A stretch of 64,000 nt of DNA from Molossus alvarezi (lineage: Eukaryota > Chordata > Mammalia > Chiroptera > Molossidae): assembly GCA_037176705.1 (NCBI GenBank), contig CM073886.1:4278001-4342000 (forward strand). The letters are read 5' to 3'. The translations under genes were made by a program, and so were the position numbers. Shown piece by piece: positions 60,101 to 64,000 of the stretch (the stretch's first letter is position 1; every line of letters starts with the position of its first letter). A model generated the notes under the pieces. It was not told the DNA's origin. It ran no database searches and saw only the letters and a program-made list of their open reading frames with translations.

Positions 60101-63100
60101 AGCATTCAAACATTCACATTTAAGGTGATAATTTATATGTACTTATTTATTGCCATTTTTGTTTAGTGTGGTTATATTTTTCTTCCTATGTCTTCTACTA
60201 CTTACAGCAGTCCTTTTAGCATGACTTGCAGTGCTGGTTTGGTGTAGCCTTTTTTTTTTGTCTGGGAAGCTCTGTATTTGACCTTCTATTTTGAATGATA
60301 GCCTTGCTGGATAGAGTAGTCTTGGATTCAGATCCTTGTTTTTTATGATCTTGATTAATTCATGCCACTCACTTATAGCCTATTGTGTTTCTGTTGAGAA
60401 GTCAGCTGAGAGTCTTATTGGGGTTTCCTTAGTAGGTAACCTGTTGCTTATCTCTTGCTGCCTTTAGGATTCTCTCTTTGTCTTTAATTTTTGGCATTGT
60501 AATTACTATGTGTCTTGGTGTGGGCCTGTTTGTGTTCTTCTTACTTGGGGCTCTCAGTGCTTCTTGAACTTGAATGCCTTCTTGCATCACCAAGTTAGGA
60601 AATTTTCTGTCATTATTTTTTCATATATATTCTCTAAACCTTGCCCATTTTCTTCCTCTTCGGGGACTCCTATGATGCAAATGTTATTAGATTTCCAGTT
60701 GTCTCACAGTTCTCTTAAGGTATCTTCCTTTTTTTTTTATTGTTTTTTCCTTTTGGTTTTCTGATTGGTTGATTTTTTTTCTATGGTGTATTCTAACTCA
60801 CTGATCCGGTCCTCAGCTTCCTCTACTCTGCTGTTTAGTCCTTCCAATGTGTTCTTTATTTCTGCTATCTCATTCTTCATTTCCACTTTGTTGGTTTTCA
60901 CTGTTTCTGTAACTACTCATGGTGCTGACGTCCTTACTCATGCTGTTGAGCTTCCTCAAGATCATAGCTCTTAACTCTACCTCTGATAATTTTCTTAACT
61001 GCATTTCTTTTATCTCCGATAGAGTTCTCTTGTTCTTTCATTTGGGATTTGTTTCTTTGTTTCAGCATTTTAGCTATATCAGTGGGTTTTGGAGCCTACC
61101 CAATTTTCCATGTGAGTGTTGGTGTTCTGCTCTTTGTGGCTCCCTCTACTGGGTTTGGATCAGCCTGGGTCAGCCCATGTTAAACACCACTGTCTAGTCT
61201 TACTTTCCTGGGTAGATTTACAAGCCCAGGAAAGGTTCATTTGTCCTCTAGCTTTATCCTGGAGGCTAATAGTCTCAATTACTCGGGGGGTGGGGGGCTG
61301 CTGCTTGTTCCCACAGCTCTGGGAAGGATTACATTGGCCAACATCCTTTGTGGCCACAACTGTGTAGAAACTCTTGAGTTCCCTCCAAATTCCAGGTGTC
61401 CCCACAGGGTTCCCAGCCAGTCTGCCCTCCCTCTTTTGTAGCCCCCAGGTGAGTGGCTGTGGCCATTTTAGTGCTCTGTCCCAGCTTTCTGTGCTGTGGA
61501 GCAGGCTTGGTCTTTATTCCCCAAGGGCGCTGCTCAAAGCTAAGACGGCTGCTGTTCGTGGGCTCCCAGCCCGCCACCCTCGCACACCTCTGCAGATCCT
61601 ACCAGTGTCCCTGGTTATATGTTCCTGTCCTGCTGCTTTTCTGTTGCGTTTTTCCAAGGATTTGTCTTTATTTTAGTTGTAATTCCCTTTTGATCCTTGG
61701 AGATCATCTGTGTAGCTTTTATTCACTCTGCCTCCATTTTCACATCCTCTATACCTATCTTGTGTGCAGCTGGGTAGCACAGTCCTCTCTGGTGCCCCCG
61801 CACCCTGCAGGTCCTGCAGGTAACTGGATAGCACAGTCCCTCTGGGGACCCAGCTCTATGCCTATATTATGGGCTGCTGGGTCGCAATTGGCCTCGCTGG
61901 TGCTTCAGCACCTCGCAGGTCCCGGGTATAACTAGATCGCACAATCCCTCCTGGGTGGCGCAGGCCTCTCTGGTACTTCAGCACCCCGCAGGTCCCGTGG
62001 GTAACTAGATCTCTCAGTCCCTGCTGGACTGTACAGGCCTCTGTGGAGTCCCAGTTCCCACTGCTGGGGGCTGAGGAGTGCTGCTGCCTGGTGGGGCTCA
62101 ACTCCTGCTCAGCTTTTGCTGTAGTTTTTGGGGATGGGTCTCAGCTGCTGGTCTGTGCTTCTGTTGCCTGGGGATGGATGTCTCCTCACCAGCCTCTGTT
62201 GCTGGGGGTATATCTAGACTCTGATCGGGCTGCTACTATGGGGGATGGTGTTGGGCTCCCAGCTGTCCACGGCTTCTGCGACCGGCACCTTGAGAGCTCC
62301 GCTATCGTACACTGGTCTGTGTTGACACTGGTCCGATGAAGCCAGGTGCGATGGTGGACTCAGGTTGCTGGGCCCTAGCCTCTTCCACTGTCTCCTCCCA
62401 GGGAAGACCCGGGATCTTCTAAAATGGTGGGACCGCCCCGCAGTGCAGGGAGAAGCACCTGAAAGACCGCTTACGGCTTCTCTGTCCACAGCACAGGAAC
62501 CTTCTGCTCGAGTCTCTGCACTGCATGAGTTTGGTCGCTCACCTTCACGTCCAATCACTCTCTCTCACACTAGCTCACCCTCACACACTCACCTTCCCTC
62601 TGGTCCTGCCCTCTGCCATCTTCAAAAATCAAGCCTGACTTTTGTATATTAGGTCTAAAATAATCATAGCATAAACCAGTGATTCTCAAATGTCACTGAT
62701 TCTCAGATCACTGGGTGGGGGATAATTTTAAATAGAGATTCCAAGATTGCCCATGAGTTCTACTATTTATCAGTTTGTGTAGTGAACCTAGGAATGGGGC
62801 GGGGGTGGGGGAAACAGTGACAGTGTTTTTGTTTTTGAAGCTCCCCAGATAATTCATCATCCAGGTTGGTATAGACAGTAACCTCATGGCACGATGGGTG
62901 AGAGAGGGACAGTGAGGTAATTCTGTTAGCCCTACAGGAGAATGTCACTAGTGTTTTGGTACTACTGCATCAAGACAAAAGAAACTTGCCCTGTCCAGTT
63001 TGGCGCAGTGGTTAGAGTGTTGTCCCACAGACCAATGAGTCGCGGGTTTGATTCCAGTCAAGGGCATGTACCTCGGTTGGGATCGTGCGAGAGGCAGCCC

Positions 63101-63909
63101 GTCGATGTGTCTCTCTAGCATGGATGTTTCTCTCCCTCCTTCCCATTCTGTCTAAAGATAAATGGGAAAATAGCCTCAGGTGAGGATTTTAAAAAAGGCA
63201 AAAGAAACCTGGTATGGTGCTTAAATCACATTATCATAAAAATCATAAACTAGCCCTGGCCGGTTTGGCTTAGCGGTTAGAGCGCCAGCCTGCGGTCCTG
63301 AGAGACCCGGGTTCGGTTCCCGCTAAGGGCACGTACCTTGGTTGCAGTTTGTCCCCGGCTCTGGTCAGTCGTGCGGGTGGCAGCCACTCGATGTGTCCCT
63401 TCACATCGATGTTTCTCTCTCTCTCTCTCTCTGTTCCTCTCTCTCCCTCCCACTCTACCTGAACAAAAAAATGGAAAAATGTCCTCGGGTGAGGATAAAA
63501 AAAAAAAAAAAAATCATAAACTAGGTCCCATTTTTCTCAAGTTCAAGCCAGGGTGTGCTCTAAGTTTTCATTCCCTTTATTGAGATGTAATTCACATATC
63601 ATACAGTTTACTTATGTAAAGTCCACAATTCACTGGTTTTCATCATGTTCACCGTTATGTTAACTATCACATTAAGTTCTGGTTCTTTTAAGCAGTAGTT
63701 TGTAAAGAAAATCTAGGTAGTCCCTAACCATTTGTTACAACAACTTTTATGTTAGCATTTTTCTGCTGAACTCAGTTTTAAGTTTTCATAGCTTTTTATA
63801 TGTTTATATCAATATAACCTAATAATCTAATAACTTTTTAAACTTTCTCAGTTACATCACTATGTTCAGAACCATTTTACAAGTGCAAGAATGGCTTTGA
63901 TTGGACTGG
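45271..63909 (+). CDS. UQCRC2: Cytochrome b-c1 complex core protein 2 (partial gene, exons 1-8)
   Basis: UQCRC2 is core subunit 2 of respiratory complex III in the mitochondrial inner membrane, on the matrix side. It is an M16 peptidase-fold protein that supports assembly and structure of the bc1 dimer. Eight exons join in frame into 223 complete residues plus one base: 45271-45303, 47996-48079, 48190-48339, 49242-49306, 50990-51046, 51458-51582, 54579-54676 and 63852-63909, all with GT/AG introns. Landmarks are a presequence [14 protein letters not shown] (mature start SLKVAPKVK, as in the bovine protein), [26 protein letters not shown] and [11 protein letters not shown]. The M16 zinc motif HxxEH is degenerate (HLLRL, residues 81-85), as expected for this non-catalytic subunit. 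The family is about 450 residues, so roughly half lies beyond the right edge. No stop or frameshift is seen and the gene appears functional. Confidence 0.97.
45661..46934. other. UQCRC2 intron 1, unique sequence
   Basis: About 1.3 kb of intron after the CpG island with no recognised repeat or exon. Confidence 0.6.
46951..47200 (-). mobile_element. Ves-like SINE (minus) in UQCRC2 intron 1
   Basis: The complement of a Ves copy (CCTCACCCGAGGAC on the left, CGGCCAGGGC on the right). The TSD AAGTTAATGCATCTTA (46935-46950) matches AAGTTAATGCATTTTA (47201-47216). Confidence 0.95.
47217..47711. other. UQCRC2 intron 1, unique sequence
   Basis: About 0.5 kb with no recognised feature. Confidence 0.6.
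47727..47826 (+). mobile_element. Head-only Ves-like SINE
   Basis: Only the tRNA-related ~85 bp of a Ves SINE (GCCCTGGCCAGTTTGGCTCA through GGTTCAGTTTCCACTAGGGG, CACGTACC) runs straight into an A10 tail. The CT-rich and TGAGGAT parts are absent. The TSD AGAGAGGCGTGGGT (47712-47725) matches AGAGAGGCTTGGGT (47827-47840), so this is a complete short insertion. Confidence 0.88.
47996..48079 (+). CDS. UQCRC2: UQCRC2 exon 2
   Basis: Codes for residues 12-39 ([14 protein letters not shown] ... PQDLE) in phase 0. It contains the end of the presequence and the mature N-terminus. Acceptor TGTTTAG, donor GTTAGT. Intron 2 is only 110 bp. Confidence 0.97.
48190..48339 (+). CDS. UQCRC2: UQCRC2 exon 3
   Basis: Codes for residues 40-89 ([20 protein letters not shown] ... 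HLLRLASSL), phase 0, 150 bp. It includes the degenerate zinc motif. Acceptor ATACAG, donor GTGAGC. Confidence 0.97.
48420..48842 (+). mobile_element. MaLR (MLT1-like) LTR in UQCRC2 intron 3
   Basis: It begins TGTATTAGTTTGCCAGGGCT followed by CCATAACAAATACTTCAAAC and later TGACCTCATTTTAAGTATGT, GACATGAATTTTGGGGGTAC, a sequence order typical of the ancient MaLR/MLT1 LTRs. Diverged and non-coding. Confidence 0.7.
49242..49306 (+). CDS. UQCRC2: UQCRC2 exon 4
   Basis: Codes for [20 protein letters not shown] plus L and two bases of the next Ser codon. Acceptor TTTTCAG, donor GTTTGT, a weaker donor than the others. Confidence 0.96.
49370..50180 (+). mobile_element. Old L1 (L1ME-like) ORF2 C-terminal fragment in intron 4
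   Basis: Diverged phrases of L1 ORF2 and its 3' end: ACATCAAAATGTAAAGCTCT, ATAGCTAGTGAGAGTGTAAA, CCTGGAAACAATTTGAATGG, GGGAAATGGATAAAGTATGA. No reading frame survives. Confidence 0.5.
50181..50830 (-). mobile_element. Old L1M 3' region (minus) in intron 4
   Basis: The minus-strand L1M 3' part is recognised from CAAAATATACATAACATGAA, CTTGTATAAGTGGAATCATA, TTCACTTAGCACAATGTCTT and CAATTATAGTTGACATACAG. A Ves SINE interrupts it (about 50196-50431). Confidence 0.7.
50196..50431 (-). mobile_element. Ves-like SINE (minus) in intron 4
   Basis: The complement of a Ves copy (TTCTCACCCAAGGATATTTT on the left, CGCTGAGCCAAACCGACCAGGG on the right, differing at a few sites). Moderately diverged. Confidence 0.88.
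50990..51046 (+). CDS. UQCRC2: UQCRC2 exon 5
   Basis: Completes the split Ser and codes for [18 protein letters not shown] plus two bases of Ile. Acceptor GATGCAG, donor GTAAGG. Confidence 0.97.
51083..51250 (-). mobile_element. tRNA-derived SINE of a second type (minus) in intron 5
   Basis: Minus-strand SINE: a TTTATTGATTGATCTGAGAG tail side, box B complement GGGATCGAACCC and head complement GAGCTACCCAGCCAGGGC. It lacks the TGAGGAT tail and CT block of Ves. TSD ACATCTGCTTTTA at 51070-51082 and 51252-51264. Confidence 0.85.
51458..51582 (+). CDS. UQCRC2: UQCRC2 exon 6
   Basis: Codes for (I)[19 protein letters not shown] ... [10 protein letters not shown] plus one base. Acceptor CTGTAG, donor GTAAGT. 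Confidence 0.97.
51583..52079. other. UQCRC2 intron 6, unique sequence
   Basis: T-rich intronic DNA with no recognised feature. Confidence 0.55.
52080..53018 (+). mobile_element. L1 5'UTR fragment of an older family in intron 6
   Basis: The 3' half matches the remembered layout of older (L1MA/L1PB-like) 5'UTRs: GTCAGCTAGCCTGAGGGTTC, AACAGGAGGCCCACATAACC, GCAGGACACCTACATTATAA, CAGATCTACCTAATACACAG. It stops just before where ORF1 would begin. The first half is assigned by continuity only. Confidence 0.55.
53300..53785 (+). repeat. L2 LINE 3' region in intron 6
   Basis: The conserved L2 order: TGCTGGAAATGCCATTCCCA, CTCATTCTGTAAGACTCAGC, GCACAGACTTTGTGTCTTAT, GCGTAGAGCCTGGCGTGGGA, AATGAGTAAATGAA. 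Confidence 0.8.
53985..54060 (+). repeat. MIR core fragment in intron 6
   Basis: AAATGACTTGTCCAAGGTCA and CATGGCAAGTCAG ... AACCCAGGCC match the MIR core (GACTTGCCCAAGGTCACACA). Confidence 0.75.
54113..54157 (+). repeat. (CA)n microsatellite
   Basis: About 22 uninterrupted CA dinucleotides in intron 6. Confidence 0.98.
54211..54461 (+). mobile_element. Ves-like SINE in intron 6
   Basis: Head CCCGGGCCAGTTTTCTCAGT, box B GGTTGGATTCCC, CT-rich block, TTGGGTGGGAT, A-rich tail. TSD TAAAAGTTGCCATAAGATG (54192-54210) matches TAAAAGTTGCCATAAAATG (54462-54480). It ends about 100 bp before the exon 7 acceptor. Confidence 0.93.
54579..54676 (+). CDS. UQCRC2: UQCRC2 exon 7
   Basis: Completes an Arg codon and codes for [20 protein letters not shown] and [11 protein letters not shown], ending in phase 0. 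Acceptor TTTTTCAG, donor GTACAG. The following intron is 9175 bp and carries a full-length L1. Confidence 0.97.
54780..55040. other. UQCRC2 intron 7, unique sequence
   Basis: A/T-rich, nothing recognised. Confidence 0.5.
55040..55325 (+). mobile_element. Old L1M 3' end in intron 7
   Basis: Diverged L1M end: AATATCCAACATTGGAGAAA, AATGGAACACTATTCAACCA, TTGTATGTCAACTATACTTT, AATAAAAAG. Confidence 0.6.
55326..55842. other. UQCRC2 intron 7, unassigned sequence
   Basis: Contains a GTGATTCTCAACATTATAAC stretch reminiscent of an old DNA-transposon MER end, otherwise nothing recognised. It ends in the L1-F TSD. Confidence 0.45.
56098..60156 (-). pseudogene. L1-F ORF2 (multiply broken)
   Basis: Endonuclease, reverse transcriptase and C-terminal domain are all present in order, but open segments are short (59683-59916, 59409-59636, 59187-59396, 58327-58644, 57906-58178, 56748-57191, 56098-56628). 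The active site region reads [10 protein letters not shown], so both Asp are kept. A SINE also interrupts it. It is non-functional. Confidence 0.92.
57516..57764 (-). mobile_element. Ves-like SINE (minus) inside L1-F
   Basis: The complement of a Ves copy (ATCATCACCCGAGGACATGT on the left, CTGAGCAAAACCTGCCAGGA on the right). CTTCCACCTCTTTTTT before it and CTTCCACTTTTTT after it form the TSD. Confidence 0.92.
60205..61068 (-). pseudogene. L1-F ORF1 (broken)
   Basis: Minus-strand ORF1 with coiled-coil-type sequence (complement of about 60765-60880) and RNA-binding region is recognisable, but no long frame survives on the minus strand. The long plus-strand frames here are antisense shadows. Confidence 0.85.
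61750..62630 (-). promoter_or_regulatory. L1-F 5' extension
   Basis: About 880 bp upstream (in L1 sense) of the point where the L1-A and L1-B 5'UTRs begin. The homologous head of L1-A/B is found at about 61640-61750. The extension has its own L1-like start (AAGATGGCAGAGG) and contains 73-bp repeats. Confidence 0.8.
61780..62045 (-). repeat. 73-bp tandem repeats in L1-F 5' extension
   Basis: Plus-strand phrases CCTCGCTGGTGCTTCAGCAC (61892), CCTCTCTGGTACTTCAGCAC (61965) and CCTCTGTGG (62038) are 73 bp apart. GCAGGTCCCGGGTATAACTA and GCAGGTCCCGTGGGTAACTA repeat within units. A more diverged unit starts near 61780. Confidence 0.85.
62643..62987. other. UQCRC2 intron 7, mostly unassigned
   Basis: CAGTGATTCTCAAATGTCAC at about 62677 resembles a MER5-type end but the rest does not align well. 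No gene is seen. Confidence 0.4.
62988..63198 (+). mobile_element. Ves-like SINE in intron 7
   Basis: Head GCCCTGTCCAGTTTGGCGCA, box B GGGTTTGATTCC, CT-rich block, TCAGGTGAGGAT. TSD CAAAAGAAACTT (62976-62987) and CAAAAGAAACCT (63199-63210). Confidence 0.94.
63253..63508 (+). mobile_element. Young Ves-like SINE in intron 7
   Basis: A near-intact copy with box A, box B (GGGTTCGGTTCCCGC), an expanded CT run, TCCTCGGGTGAGGAT and poly-A. Perfect TSD AAAAATCATAAACTA at 63238-63252 and 63509-63523. Confidence 0.97.
63560..63690 (-). mobile_element. Old L1M fragment (minus) in intron 7
   Basis: CCCTTTATTGAGATGTAATT, CACATATCATACAGTTTACT and CCACAATTCACTGGTTTTCA match the minus strand of the old L1M 3' region. 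Confidence 0.65.
63852..63909 (+). CDS. UQCRC2: UQCRC2 exon 8
   Basis: Codes for [19 protein letters not shown] plus one base, matching the family continuation after the (E/D)E of exon 7. Acceptor TTTCTCAG, donor GTAAGT. Later exons are outside the window. Confidence 0.96.
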
Positions 63910-64000
63910 GTAAGTTGGGAGTTGCCTACATGTCTGTCTGCTTCCTTAAGAGCAGTCTTTTCAACTAATTAGGTGAACCACAGGATTGAACAAAATTTGA

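Larger units (their letters stand above)
55843..62630 (-). mobile_element. L1-F, full-length antisense L1 in UQCRC2 intron 7
   Basis: The minus-strand order is 5'UTR (62630 to 61069, starting TTTTTGAAGATGGCAGAGGG), ORF1 (ATG at 61068, to about 60205), ORF2 (ATG at 60156, stop 56098) and 3'UTR with poly-A (to 55843). The TSD AAGCCTGACTTT occurs at 55824-55835 and 62631-62642. A Ves SINE interrupts ORF2 at 57516-57764. Opposite to the host gene and entirely inside intron 7. Confidence 0.93.

Overview
This is a mammalian nuclear window, most likely from a yangochiropteran (echolocating) bat. I infer this from about twenty copies of Ves-like, tRNA-derived SINEs (head like GCCCTGGCCGGTTTGGCTCA, tail CTCGGGTGAGGAT plus poly-A), which are typical of that group, together with many fairly young LINE-1 (L1) copies. 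L1s are extinct in most fruit bats. No bacterial or viral gene order is present. The only cellular gene I recognise is UQCRC2.

Layout. About 1-39.9 kb is almost solid L1, with elements inserted into one another and Ves SINEs scattered through them. The core is a three-level nest: an old L1 (8728-10849 and 22963-24213) holds a full-length L1-A (10850-22947), which holds a full-length L1-B (15316-21535). Target-site duplications (TSDs) are readable at both inner levels. Further L1s follow: L1-C (25088-28990, 5'-inverted), L1-D (29001-33217), L1-E (33218-33975) and L1-G (34985-38735). A small L1 insertion carrying a 3' transduction sits inside L1-D. Older pieces include L2, MIR, MER5, L1M, a mariner-type MITE, a MaLR LTR and two candidate ERV LTRs.

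39.9-44.6 kb is mostly unique sequence with SINEs. A GC- and CpG-rich island at about 44.6-45.7 kb is the promoter of UQCRC2, transcribed to the right. Exons 1-8 of UQCRC2 (mitochondrial complex III core protein 2) can be placed with exact splice sites from 45271 to 63909, giving 223 complete codons plus one base of the next; the rest of the gene lies beyond the window. Intron 7 carries a full-length antisense L1 (L1-F, 55843-62630).

Main points of interest. The L1 5'UTRs are modular. L1-A and L1-F share one 5'UTR body. L1-B keeps the same first ~200 bp and last ~100 bp but has a ~900-bp tandem array of ~117-130-bp CpG-rich monomers in the middle, like rodent L1 promoters. L1-F has an extra ~880-bp 5' extension with its own 73-bp repeats. 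All L1 ORF2s here are broken; L1-B keeps an intact ORF1. Reading frames within the L1s are retrotransposon remnants, not host genes.
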